Translations under genes and position numbers: made by a program
Shown: one piece after another, positions 47,511 to 55,862 of the stretch
How positions within the stretch are numbered: the stretch's first letter is position 1
How the letters are laid out: every line of letters starts with the position of its first letter
From: Thiohalocapsa halophila
Lineage (GTDB): Bacteria > Pseudomonadota > Gammaproteobacteria > Chromatiales > Chromatiaceae
Direction: 5' to 3'
Length of the DNA: 64,000 nucleotides
Assembly (NCBI RefSeq): GCF_016583825.1
Contig: NZ_NRRV01000022.1
Coordinates: forward strand, 21,169 to 85,168
The notes under the pieces: model-generated
What the model saw: only the letters and a program-made list of their open reading frames with translations
Told to the model about the DNA's origin: nothing
Database searches by the model: none

Positions 47511-48570
47511 CCGATGAGCAGGCGGATCTCGCCGTCGCGCACCTGCGCCTTGAGCGTGTCCCGCGGCAGGCGTTGAAACGCGCCGCCCTGCATGAGACCG
47601 GAGCGCCCGGCGCCGGCGTAGATGCCGACGGGCTCGTCCGGCAGCGTCGCACTCAGCTGCTCCGCCAGCCAATAGGCGGAGTCGTAGTACTGGCTGAATA
47701 GGATGCAGCCCAGCTCCAGCCAGCCGTCATCCAGCAGCAGGCGGCGCACCGCATGCAGCTTCGGGTCCTGTTCCCGGTTCGCCGCCAGCGCCTTCAGGAA
47801 GCGCTCCAGCAGGACTCGTTGTGGCGGATGAACGGATTCCCGTGCTCGTGAAAGCGCGGGAAGACCCGGCGCAACCGGGCGCGGTCCGGCGCGCTCAGGC
47901 GCTGGAAGCTGCCGCCGTCAGCGCAGCACTCGGTGTCCGGCAGGCGCAGCGCCCGGCGCAGGGCGGTGTAGTCCGGCCCCTCCGCCGCCGGCGGCAGCGG
48001 GTTGCGCATCCAGGCCCATTGGCCCAGCTCATCTGCGGGCGGCTCGGCCTCGCCCAGCAGCAGCTCGATGGCCTGCCGGGGCTTGCGCCAGGGGCTGCCG
48101 ATACCGCCCAGCACCGCATCGCAGCCTCGCGCCAGGGCATCCAATAGGTCCCAGGCCTCGATGGGGTGCAGCTGCACTGGGGTGGCCGTGGCGAGCAGCA
48201 GGCTCCTGGTGCGCGGGGCGATGTCCCACGGGAACCGCAGCAGCATGTCGAGCAGGCTCGCCATCTCCCGCTGCCACTGCCAGATGAGCGGCTTGGGCGC
48301 CAGGATCAGCACCGGCTCGCTCGCGCACCACTCCCGGCGCAGCGCCGCCGTCGCGGCGCGCTGGGCGGTCTGCACATCGCGCGGGTCCACCACGGAGTTG
48401 CAGACCATGCGCACCGGCCCCGCCATGCCCTCCAGCGCCTCGCCGGCCACCTCCAGGATGGACGACGAGAAAAAGCCCGCAATGCGGTCGTAGGCGAGCG
48501 CCCCCGCGAGCCGGTCGTTCAGGAAGTGCCGGTCCAGCGGAGTGAGGCGGGAGCTGTGGCGGGTGATCAT
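47510..48570 (-). pseudogene. PLD-like/SNF2-type helicase of a defence system, internally deleted
   Basis: From ATG 48570: MITRHSSRLTPLDRHFLNDR and YDRIAGFFSSSILEVAGEAL are a phospholipase-D-like N-terminus. Then come VLILAPKPLIWQWQREMASL (helicase motif Ia region), LLLATATPVQLHPIEAWDLL (motif III), and, after a frameshift near 47810, CILFSQYYDSAYWLAEQL (helicase C domain). Motifs I, II and VI are absent. Intact relatives are about 1000 aa and occur in gene clusters with DUF1156 methyltransferases, a fragment of which lies at 50048. Confidence 0.6.
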
Positions 48571-48624
48571 AGGCCCGGAACCGTGCAGAGCCATCGCGTG
48601 TCGGGCTTGGATCGAGCGTCCGGC

Positions 48625-48849
48625 TCAAGCTCGGGCGGAATCGCCGCGCACCTCCACCAGCCGCGCGGCATAGGACAGGGCCGCGCGAATATCCTCGGCT
48701 TCAAGATACGGATAGTCATCCAGGATCTCGTCGGTGCTGGCGCCCGCCGCAAGCATGTCCAGCACATCGCTGACGCGAATCCGCATGCCGCGGATACAGG
48801 GCCGCCCGCCGCAGACGGTCGGGTCGATGGTGATGCGCTGCTCGGGCAT
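48625..48849 (-). CDS. DUF433 antitoxin-like protein, orphan
   Basis: A 74-aa protein: RITIDPTVCGGRPCIRGMRI and VSDVLDMLAAGASTDEILDD define DUF433 (a VapB45-like helix-turn-helix antitoxin). Its usual partner is a PIN-like DUF5615 toxin directly downstream, but on the minus strand only about 50 unrelated bases separate it from the helicase remnant, so the toxin is missing. Its start codon lies at the broken end of a ParE-type toxin gene. Confidence 0.8.
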   Translation of the reverse strand: MPEQRITIDPTVCGGRPCIRGMRIRVSDVLDMLAAGASTDEILDDYPYLEAEDIRAALSYAARLVEVRGDSARA

Positions 48850-49058
48850 GGATGCTCCAGGACGGAGTAGGGAATCGCCGCACCAGGCGCCGGCGGAGAC
48901 GAGACCGGCGCGCCCGCCGCGGGATACTCGCAGGCGAGCTGGATGCTGCGATAGACCTCTTCAGCAAAATCGAGCCCCAGCCCGGGCCGACAGGATTCGT
49001 AGAAGGCGACGGCGGCATCCAGCTCCGCGTCGGCCTCGTCGTGCAGAAAGAACCTCAA
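48850..49058 (-). pseudogene. ParE/RelE-type toxin, frameshifted and truncated
   Basis: RFFLHDEADAELDAAVAFYE and GLGLDFAEEVYRSIQLACEY are a ParE-family N-terminus. The continuation RRRLVRRFP is in another frame and PYSVL returns to the first. The final strands are absent because the sequence ends at the DUF433 start. The toxin would begin at TTG 49058, overlapping the antitoxin stop (TTGA). It is presumably inactive. Confidence 0.65.
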
Positions 49059-49297
49059 CGTCGGTACTTGGCGCGCAACCGCTCGAACACCTCTTCGCCG
49101 TTCACCAACGTTGCTTCGCCTCGATCAAGTGCCGCCAAGCGGCGTTCCGCCTCTTCGTGCCAAGCCGCATCGATGAGGTCGTCCGAGCCGGGGTTCAGGC
49201 TCTTGAGCAGGGTGTCCACGAGGCGCATGCGCTCGTCCACCGGCAGCGCGAGCGCGTCGTCGAAGAGCTTGGAGTTACTTGGGTTCATGATTGTCAC
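49055..49297 (-). CDS. Addiction-module antitoxin (TIGR02574-type)
   Basis: An 80-aa protein. KLFDDALALPVDERMRLVDT, LLKSLNP and AWHEEAERRLAALDRGEATL followed by EVFERLRAKYR are the hallmarks of the addiction module component family that neutralises ParE/RelE toxins. It overlaps its toxin gene by four bases, the standard order. Since the toxin is broken it has no local target. GTG/ATG alternatives near 49288-49297 are equivalent. Confidence 0.75.
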   Translation of the reverse strand: MTIMNPSNSKLFDDALALPVDERMRLVDTLLKSLNPGSDDLIDAAWHEEAERRLAALDRGEATLVNGEEVFERLRAKYRR

Positions 49298-49355
49298 CGT
49301 GCGCGGAGTGTACTTGCGGACACCCCACGATACCGAGCGCGTGGGCTCGTTGCCC

Positions 49356-49730
49356 TCAAGCCGCCAACGGCACCCGCAGATCGATCTCGTCCCAGGGCAC
49401 GCGGACCTGGTCGCCTGCGTAGACCTCGATGATCCCCAGCTCGCTCAGCAGCGCCAGATCCTGCGCTAGGGGTTCTTCGGCCCGGCCGATCAAAGCCGGC
49501 AGGTCAGCCGCGGGAATAGGGCCGTGCTGGCGCACGAGCCGGATCAGTTCCCAGCGCTGCGGCGTCAGCACGGCCAGGAGCTCGGCCAGACTCTCGAAGC
49601 CGATGTGCTCCATGGGCGCGAGCGACTCGCCCCGCTCCGCTCGCTCCCAGGTGTCGGCGAAAGCTTCCATCGCCGCCTGCGGTGTCGAGACCTCGACACG
49701 CAGCACACGAGTCTCAGTGTCAGTCATCAT
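49356..49730 (-). CDS. TumA-like winged-helix antitoxin
   Basis: A 124-aa protein. The C-terminal part is a winged helix (LLAVLTPQRWELIRLVRQHG, then IPAADLPALIGRAEEPLAQD) of the HVO_A0114-like family. The N-terminus (VLRVEVSTPQAAMEAFADTW) is the partner-binding region. Its start overlaps the end of the upstream TumE-like toxin (stop at 49720), so toxin precedes antitoxin. It would neutralise the toxin and repress the operon. Confidence 0.75.
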   Translation of the reverse strand: MMTDTETRVLRVEVSTPQAAMEAFADTWERAERGESLAPMEHIGFESLAELLAVLTPQRWELIRLVRQHGPIPAADLPALIGRAEEPLAQDLALLSELGIIEVYAGDQVRVPWDEIDLRVPLAA

Positions 49731-50004
49731 CAAGGCTCCGCACATCGGCCCAAAAATCGCGAAGCAAGGTCCGCACGTCGGTGAAGTGGTAGGGCGCCTC
49801 GCGCTCGCCCAAGTGCTTGTGGTCTCCCTTGCCGCGCTCGTTGTCGTACCCGATCACGCGCGCTCGGTCACGAATATAGACCAAACGATATTTCAGGCCA
49901 TGGGGCCAAGACTCAGAGCGCTCCGGGAGCCGCCAGATCACCATCTCGATCAGACCGCCACGGTATGTTTGCCGGCGGTGGAGAAGCTTCTCTGCCTTGG
50001 CCAT
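49720..50004 (-). CDS. TumE-like toxin (DUF6516)
   Basis: A 94-aa protein with EMVIWRLPERSESWPHGLKY, VIGYDNERGKGDHKH and YHFTDVRTLLRDFWADV, the full DUF6516/TumE pattern including the conserved YDNERGKGDH. Members are growth-inhibiting toxins, probably RNases. ATG at 50004 (MAKAEK) is preferred over 50019. This is the only apparently complete toxin-antitoxin pair in the 48.6-50.0 kb cluster. Confidence 0.8.
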   Translation of the reverse strand: MAKAEKLLHRRQTYRGGLIEMVIWRLPERSESWPHGLKYRLVYIRDRARVIGYDNERGKGDHKHLGEREAPYHFTDVRTLLRDFWADVRSLDDD

Positions 50005-50047
50005 TGATGTGATCGACAAACTCAGACCTGCTCATCCTGCTGCCATG

Positions 50048-50475
50048 CTACACGCTGTCCTGCCGCAGCAGGCCCGCGAGCAGCCGGGCGGCCTCGGCGT
50101 CGCGGCGCCAGTGCTCCATAGGCAGCCTGGCCAGGTACTCGGCAAGTGCCACCAGGTGCAGGCGCTGGGGCCAGTAGTCCGCGGCCAGCTCGTTCTTGAG
50201 ATAGGTGCGGCCCACCGCCGGGTCGTCGCCGGCGGCGGTCTGGTAGATGGCATAGAGACAATGGCGCAGGGCCGTGCTGCCGAAGCCCTCGGTGCCCCAC
50301 TCCCGGCGCTGGAATTCGCCCGCGGTGTTGAGACGGGTCTGGTTGGCGCGACCGCTGTGCAGCATCTACCGGTAATCCCGCACGCCCAGGCCCCGGGCAA
50401 ACTCCATGCTGTCGCGGGGCTTGCAGGCTTGGGCGAGTGTCTGCACCAGTGGCGGCTCCTGTGTCCGCTAGAGTC
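50048..50475 (-). pseudogene. C-terminal remnant of a DUF1156 (anti-phage-associated) methyltransferase
   Basis: One frame gives LAQACKPRDSMEFARGLGVR, then DYR, a TAG stop at 50366-50368, and then MLHSGRANQTRLNTAGEFQR, GTEGFGSTALRHCLYAIYQT and LAEYLARLPMEHW. This is the tail of DUF1156 proteins, large DNA methyltransferase-like proteins found with DUF499 ATPases and PLD-helicases in defence islands. The catalytic part is gone and a stop interrupts the rest. Confidence 0.55.
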
Positions 50476-50679
50476 CGGTGTACAGAGTCTCGCGTAGGCG
50501 AAACCCTCATGCATTCCTGTCCTGGCGGACGCCGAGTCAGCCGGTGCGGTCGGCGGCGAATCCGCCCGTGCCGATAGCCGGCATCGGTCGAGCGAGCGGC
50601 GCCGACCCGGGCAATGGGCGTCCCTGCCGAACGGCGGCTGGGCAGCCGCCTTGACCATGCGTCCCTGGCCGAGCGGCGA

Positions 50680-51993
50680 TCAGAAGTCCACCTGGAACCG
50701 GGTCGTGATGTAGGTCGCGTCGCCGAGGGCGTCTTGGTCGGCCTGCACGACGTTGAGCATCCAGCGCGCGTGGGCCACCGGGTACCAGTTCAGGCCCAGG
50801 GTATAGACGTCCACTTCGCTGGCGGCCTGCTCGGCGGTGCCGAAGGCAGGCGTGAACCCGGCGGGCGCCAGATCCTGCACATCGGTGAAGTCGATGGTGG
50901 AGTAGCGTGCCGCGAGCTCCCAGGCGCCGGGCCCGGTGCCGAGGCCGGTGAAGGGGCTGTTCGGCTTGACGCGGCCGAAGTCGCCGTCGCCCTTGTCGTA
51001 GGGGCGGATCTCGCCGGTGAGGAAGACGCCGCCCTGGACATACCAGCTGTCGACATCGGGGTCTTTGCCGGTGGTCCGGCTGATGTCCATCTGAGCGTAT
51101 TCACCCTGGAGGTGGGCGGGCCCGAGCACCCCCGCCAGCTCCAGCCCGAAGCTGTTGCTGTGCTCCACGTCGAGGATGGTGCCTGCGACGAAGTCGTCGG
51201 TCTTGTGCACCTCGGGCTCGAGGCCGAACTCCAGCTCGTCCTCGTAGCTGCGGTGCAGATAACTGCCGCCCAGGTGCAGCACCTGCCGGCCGTCGTTGCG
51301 GTAGATCACCGGCGTGGTGATGCGCGCGGAGATGTCCCACTGGCCTTTGCTGGTGATGCCTGTGGTCTCGGCCTCGCCACTGTCGAAGTTGCTGTTGAAG
51401 GCGCCGGCCGCGATGTTGAAGCGCTCGTCGGCGAAGGACTTGCTGAACTGGATGCCGGTGCGGTGGCCGGGCGAGAAGAAGTCCGTCAGCATGCTGCGCG
51501 ACATCAGGGTGATGTACTTGCTCGACGTCAGCTCCTGAAGGCTCACGGGCTGTTTGAAGTTGCCGATCTTGGTGGTCGGAAAGGCGCCGAGGTCATGGAT
51601 CTTGAAGTAGACGTCCTGGAGCTCGGTACCGCCGGCGAAGTCGAGCTGCACTTTGTAGTCCAGCCAGGGCGCCACCGCACCCTCCACGTAAAGGCGCAGA
51701 CGGCGGAACTCGGCGCCGTCCTCCAGCGGGTCGCTGATGACGTCTTCCAAGTCGTCGCTGGCATCCAGGTTGAAGGTTTGATCGAGCTGAACCCGGCCAC
51801 CGAGCTCGCTGATGTACTGATCCCAGGGCAGCTCATCGCCCTCGGCGTCCTCGAGCTCCTGCTCCACCCGCTCAAGCCGCTCCTCGAGGGCGGCCATCTC
51901 GTCGCTTTGCTGAGCCTGGGCCGGTGCCGCCAGGGCGACAAGAGGCAGGATAGCGGTCGTGTAGTATCTCCAGTTGTTGGAATGACGATACAT
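50680..51993 (-). CDS. OprO/OprP-type outer-membrane porin
   Basis: A 437-aa protein: signal peptide (TTAILPLVALAAPAQAQQ), a coiled-coil trimerisation segment (MAALEERLERVEQELEDAEG), then a beta-barrel with alternating strands ending in GDATYITTRFQVDF with a terminal Phe. LYVEGAVAPWLDYKVQLDFA and ITLMSRSMLTDFFSPGHRTG are typical of the phosphate-selective porin O/P group. Substrate specificity cannot be told. Stand-alone gene with a promoter in the low-GC region upstream. Confidence 0.85.
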   Translation of the reverse strand: MYRHSNNWRYYTTAILPLVALAAPAQAQQSDEMAALEERLERVEQELEDAEGDELPWDQYISELGGRVQLDQTFNLDASDDLEDVISDPLEDGAEFRRLRLYVEGAVAPWLDYKVQLDFAGGTELQDVYFKIHDLGAFPTTKIGNFKQPVSLQELTSSKYITLMSRSMLTDFFSPGHRTGIQFSKSFADERFNIAAGAFNSNFDSGEAETTGITSKGQWDISARITTPVIYRNDGRQVLHLGGSYLHRSYEDELEFGLEPEVHKTDDFVAGTILDVEHSNSFGLELAGVLGPAHLQGEYAQMDISRTTGKDPDVDSWYVQGGVFLTGEIRPYDKGDGDFGRVKPNSPFTGLGTGPGAWELAARYSTIDFTDVQDLAPAGFTPAFGTAEQAASEVDVYTLGLNWYPVAHARWMLNVVQADQDALGDATYITTRFQVDF

Positions 51994-52597
51994 CGGTTTA
52001 CCTCCACGATGCTGATGCATTGGGTCATGCAGCAAAGCCGCGTTGCAGCAATGCCACCTGTAGTGTGGAGGCCGAGTCTTACAGCCGAATGAATATCGGG
52101 TTAAACGGATGCTACTTCTTATTATTTATTTTCCTCTTTTCAGTGGCTTATATTCATTTTACCACTTATACGGCGGAGTATCCGGGTTGGCGAATTTTCC
52201 TCATTGCAAGGCAATAGCTTTGAATGTTAGAAGGCGATCATCCTGAGTCGGACTTCACTGAAATGTAACTTCCGCCGATGTTACCCTTGCATCGCCCGAG
52301 GTGGGATGCTGCGGAGAGTATGCATTAAGCCTCAAATGGACTAAGCGCATTGTGCGACTGTTAAGCTGGGTGAGCGGTCTATAGCTATTGGGCCATTCGC
52401 AATCCAGCGCCACAGGCTCGATTGTTGTGGGTGCTTGTGTAAACCGCCAGATCCAGCAGCGGCAGGCTGGTTAGTGCTGGATTCCGGCCAAGAATCAGGT
52501 CGGAGTCTCTGATCCTTGTTGGGGGCGTGAGCGTACGCGCATGTTCGATCCCGATCCCGATCCCGATCCCGAGTGCGGAGTTGCTTGAAACGCTGTA
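51994..52597. other. Low-GC intergenic region upstream of the porin
   Basis: 604 bases, much richer in A and T than the surroundings at about 52085-52460. The only ORF of note is 52089-52217 on the plus strand, 42 codons with one strongly hydrophobic stretch (CYFLLFIFLFSVAYIHF); without a clear ribosome site I do not call it a gene. At 52546-52572 CGATCC is repeated four and a half times. The porin promoter should lie near 52000-52060. Confidence 0.45.
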
Positions 52598-53482
52598 CTA
52601 CGCATATCCCATCTGCCCCGGCAGCCGGAGCACGATGCCGGGGAAGGCTGATGAGCACGGCGACGGTGACCACGTCGGCGATGAAAAACGGCGTGGCGCC
52701 GCGGAAGACGTCCTGCACCGAGCATTCCGGGCGCACGCCGGCCACCACGAAGCAGTTCAGGCCGATGGGCGGGGTGATGAGGTAGAGCTCGGCCATCTTC
52801 ACCACGATGATGCCGAACCAGATGGCGCAGCCGACGCCGGAGACGCCGAAGGCCGAGTCGGCGGCGCTGACGGCCTCGCCGCCGTTCAGCGCGATCACCG
52901 CCGGGAAGACCACCGGCAGCGTCAGCAGGAGCATGCCGATGGCGTCCATGAACATACCGAGCACGGCGTAGGCGCAGAGGATCAGCACCAGCGTCAGCAT
53001 GGGGCTCTGCTCCAGACCCACCAGCCAGTCCGCGAAGGCGCCGGGCAGATCCGCGAAGCCCAGAAAGCGCACATAGATGAGCACGCCCCAGATGATGGTG
53101 AAGATCATCACGGTGAGCTTGGCCGTTTCCATCAGGGATTGTTTCAGCGCCGGCCAGCGCGCGCCGCGGTAGAGCGCCATCAGCAGGATCACGAAGGCGC
53201 CCAGGGCACCCGCCTCGGTGGGGGTGCCGACACCGCCGTAGATGAAGACGACGATGATGGCGACGACGACGAACACCGGCAGGGCGCCGGGCAGCGCGGC
53301 CATGCGCTGGCCCCAGGTGAAGCCCGTCACCGGCGGCCCGAAGTCGCGGCGGGTCTTGGCCAGCAGCACCACCAGCGCGCCGTAGATCAGGGCCGACACG
53401 GCGCCGGGCAGCAAGCCGGCCATGAGCAGGGCGCCGACATCCTGTTCGACAATGATGGCGTAGATGACCAGGATGGCCGACG
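52598..53482 (-). pseudogene. Second TRAP large subunit (dctM), lacking its N-terminal half
   Basis: Coding sequence begins abruptly with SAILVIYAIIVEQDVGALLM and continues intact through FIYGGVGTPTEAGALGAFVI and LITPPIGLNCFVVAGVRPE. Near the end a one-base shift replaces the frame: the original tail is FPGIVLRLPGQMGYA, stopping at 52598, while the main frame runs on to 52341. The N-terminal 150 or so residues are missing and replaced by a dctP fragment in another frame. The transporter cannot work. Confidence 0.75.
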
Positions 53483-53834
53483 CGCGCCGAGCTTGCCGAG
53501 CACGCCGGTGACGCCGCCGGGTCCGCGCACCCGCAGCCCCGAGAAGTCATCCAGGCCGGTTAGCGCCGCCCCCTTGCCCACCAGCTTGTACTGCGGCAGG
53601 GGTGTGGGCATCAGCAGGGTCGCATTCCAGCGCGCGAGGCCCTGCGCCACGATGGGATGCTCGTGCACGGCCTGCTGGATCGGCGAGCTTCTCGACATTC
53701 TCCGTGAAGGCGCGGCGCTTGCCCCACAGCGAGACGTTCTATTCGGTGGCGGCCATAACCTCGCCGGCCGCCAGCGCGCCGGCGAGCAGGACAGCGGTTG
53801 AGACTGGGAAGGCCGTCGGTGAGCGTTGTGGCAT
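53482..53834 (-). pseudogene. TRAP substrate-binding protein (dctP) remnant
   Basis: ATG at 53834 starts a signal peptide (STAVLLAGALAAGEVMAATE) that ends in a TAG stop. NVSLWGKRRAFTENVEKLAD follows, then a frame change to HPIVAQGLARWNATLLMPTP and TGLDDFSGLRVRGPGGV, typical of DctP. Most of the protein is deleted, and the fragment runs directly into the dctM remnant; dctQ is missing altogether. One or more deletions removed the centre of a dctPQM operon. Confidence 0.7.
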
Positions 53835-54100
53835 CGGATCATCCTCCAGGTCGCGGTGCACCGGTCGCGGGCCGGTTGGTTGTTGTCGCCTTGTTCGGGC
53901 CGATGCCCGAGCGCCCATGATAGTGCGGGCCCGGCGGCGGTGACCGGCCTGTTATCCCGGCGGCCGACAGGGGTTTTGGCGGGCGGCTCAGCGGGGGGCT
54001 GCACGGCAGGATCTTGGCACGCCGCCCTTTTCCGGCACAGACTTGCGGTGGTAGCGTCGCCCAAAGCGCTTAGACCCCCTCCGCATGGAGCCACCGGACA

Positions 54101-54390
54101 ATGCACGCCCGCTCCCGACCCACGCTCTATGACCAGTTGCTGACGCTCCCGGAAGGCGTCGTCGGCGAGATCCTGGATGGTCAATTGCACGTGCACCCAA
54201 GGCCGACGGGGCCCCACGGGTTCGCCGCGTCATCCCTCGGCTATGACCTCATCGGGCCCTTTCAGCGGGGCCGCGGCGGCCCCGGCGGGTGGTGGATCAT
54301 CGATGAGCCGGAGCTGCACTTCGTCCGCGACAGCGAGGTCGACGTGCCCGACCTCGCGGTCTGGACGCGCTGTGGGGGCCGACGAGCTAA
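54101..54390 (+). pseudogene. Uma2-family remnant (ends kept, middle lost)
   Basis: MHARSRPTLYDQLLTLPEGV, VGEILDGQLHVHPRPTGPHG and FVRDSEVDVPDLAVW are the first 90 residues of a Uma2 protein. Right after the PDLAVW strand the sequence jumps to another frame ending LWGPTS at a TAA (54388-54390), resembling a Uma2 C-terminus. The catalytic half is lost. The pcm start is 26 bases further. The 266 bases before it (53835-54100) show no other gene. Confidence 0.6.
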
Positions 54391-54416
54391 CCCGGCCCAG
54401 CAAACTGGAGTCAGCC

Positions 54417-55085
54417 ATGCCCGACGACCCCGACCGCACCGCCGAGCGCGAGCGCATGCTCGCCACCATCCGCGAGCTGTTCCAAGTCACCGCCGCCGAG
54501 ACCGGCGTCGCCGAGGTCCCGCCGGCGGTCATGGAGGCCCTGCGCCGGGTGCCGCGGCACCGCTTCGTGCCCGGTCACGAGCAGGCCCTGGCCTATGCGG
54601 ACATGCCACTGGCCATCGGCAATGGCCAGACCATCTCCCAGCCCTATATGGTCGCGCTGATGACGACCCTGCTCGGGGCCGGCGAAGGCAGCCGGGTGCT
54701 GGAGGTAGGCACCGGCTGCGGCTACCAGACGGCGGTGCTGGCGGCGCTGGGCGCGCAGGTCTTCTCGCTGGAGGTGGTGCAGCCGTTGGCGGAGGCGGCG
54801 GCGCAGCGCCTGGCAGGACTCGGCTACGACAATGCCGACGTCCGCCATGGCGACGGCTACGGCGGCTGGCCCGAGCAGGCACCCTTCGACGCCATCCTGG
54901 TCACCGCGGCTGCACCGCAGGTGCCGATGACCCTGGTGCGCCAGCTCCGCGACGGCGGCAATCTGGTCATCCCGGTGGTGCGCGGCGCCCGGCAAGTGCT
55001 CAGCGTGCTGCATCGCGAAGCCGACGGCGATCTCCATCGCCGGGATGTACTGCCCGTCGCCTTCGTGCCCATGGTGCGGGGCTGA
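54417..55085 (+). CDS. pcm: Protein-L-isoaspartate O-methyltransferase
   Basis: A 222-aa SAM-dependent repair enzyme. Seen: VPRHRFVPGHEQALAYADMP, the conserved GNGQTISQPYMVALM, SAM motif LEVGTGCGYQTAVLAALGA, and DAILVTAAAPQVPMTLVRQL. It methylates isoaspartyl residues in aged proteins. ATG at 54417 fits the family length. In many gammaproteobacteria it neighbours surE and rpoS, which are not seen here. Confidence 0.95.
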   Translation: MPDDPDRTAERERMLATIRELFQVTAAETGVAEVPPAVMEALRRVPRHRFVPGHEQALAYADMPLAIGNGQTISQPYMVALMTTLLGAGEGSRVLEVGTGCGYQTAVLAALGAQVFSLEVVQPLAEAAAQRLAGLGYDNADVRHGDGYGGWPEQAPFDAILVTAAAPQVPMTLVRQLRDGGNLVIPVVRGARQVLSVLHREADGDLHRRDVLPVAFVPMVRG

Positions 55086-55409
55086 GGGCGGGCATCGCAC
55101 AGGCGGCGCCTGCTGCGCCGGGGTGCCCAAAAACCTCGCGCGCACGGTTCGGAGAGCGGAGTCCATGGGGCGGGGCCTCGCAGCCAAGCGGGGCTGCTTA
55201 GCGGTAGCCTGGCCGCGTGCTGGCCTCGGCCCTGGAGCCATGGGCTTTGGGCGCGTAGCATCGCGTGCGCTAACGAGATGCCGATTATCAACCGTCCTGG
55301 CCCACACGGGAATCGCCAAACAATCGGCGCTTCCCCAACGGCTTGCGAAGGCAGCTTACGGGCCAAATACCATCCACAACTCCTCGCTGCTCCTCGGACG
55401 CCCTCGCCC
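55086..55409. other. Intergenic region between pcm and the DUF423 gene
   Basis: 324 bases without a supported gene. A GGCGGCGCC-TGCT-GCGCC-type hairpin at about 55101-55119 could terminate pcm. The AT-richer stretch around 55281-55380 probably holds the promoter of the DUF423 gene. Confidence 0.35.
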
Positions 55410-55796
55410 ATGAATCGCTCCCTGCTGGTCATCGCCGCCCTATTCGGGCTCGTCGCCGTGCTCTTCGGGGCCTTCGGTGCCCATGGCCTGGAGGGCAAGG
55501 TCAGCGCCGAGCGGCTCGCCGTCTGGGAGACGGGTGCGCATTACCTGGGCTGGCATGCCACCACGCTGCTGGCCGTCGCCCTGCTCGGTGCCCATCGCAG
55601 CGGCACCCTGCTCAGCGTGGCGGGCTGGGCACTGGCGGCGGGGGCTGCGGTGTTCAGCGGCAGCCTGTTCTTGCTGGTGTTGACGGACACGCCGGTCTGG
55701 GGCGCGGTGACGCCCTTCGGCGGACTCGCCCTGGCCGTGGGCTGGGGCGCACTGGCACTCGCCGCTGTCTTCGGGCGGGAGCGCGGCGCGGGCTGA
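55410..55796 (+). CDS. DUF423 (YgdD-like) inner-membrane protein
   Basis: A 128-aa protein with four hydrophobic segments. ALFGLVAVLFGAFGAHGLEG, WETGAHYLGWHATTLLAVAL, and FSGSLFLLVLTDTPVWGAVT followed by PFGGLALAVGW match DUF423. The family is widespread and of unknown function. It is followed 66 bases later by rsmE on the same strand. Confidence 0.85.
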   Translation: MNRSLLVIAALFGLVAVLFGAFGAHGLEGKVSAERLAVWETGAHYLGWHATTLLAVALLGAHRSGTLLSVAGWALAAGAAVFSGSLFLLVLTDTPVWGAVTPFGGLALAVGWGALALAAVFGRERGAG

Positions 55797-55862
55797 GGCG
55801 AGCACCTAAGGCGCCACAGCCCGCCCTTGGACAGCTCCCCGGATACATCCCGAGACCGCCGC

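Noticed and set aside
52546..52572. CGATCC tandem repeat as a possible CRISPR or regulatory array
   Set aside because: Units are six bases with no spacers, so it is a simple-sequence repeat. No CRISPR array or cas gene occurs in the window.
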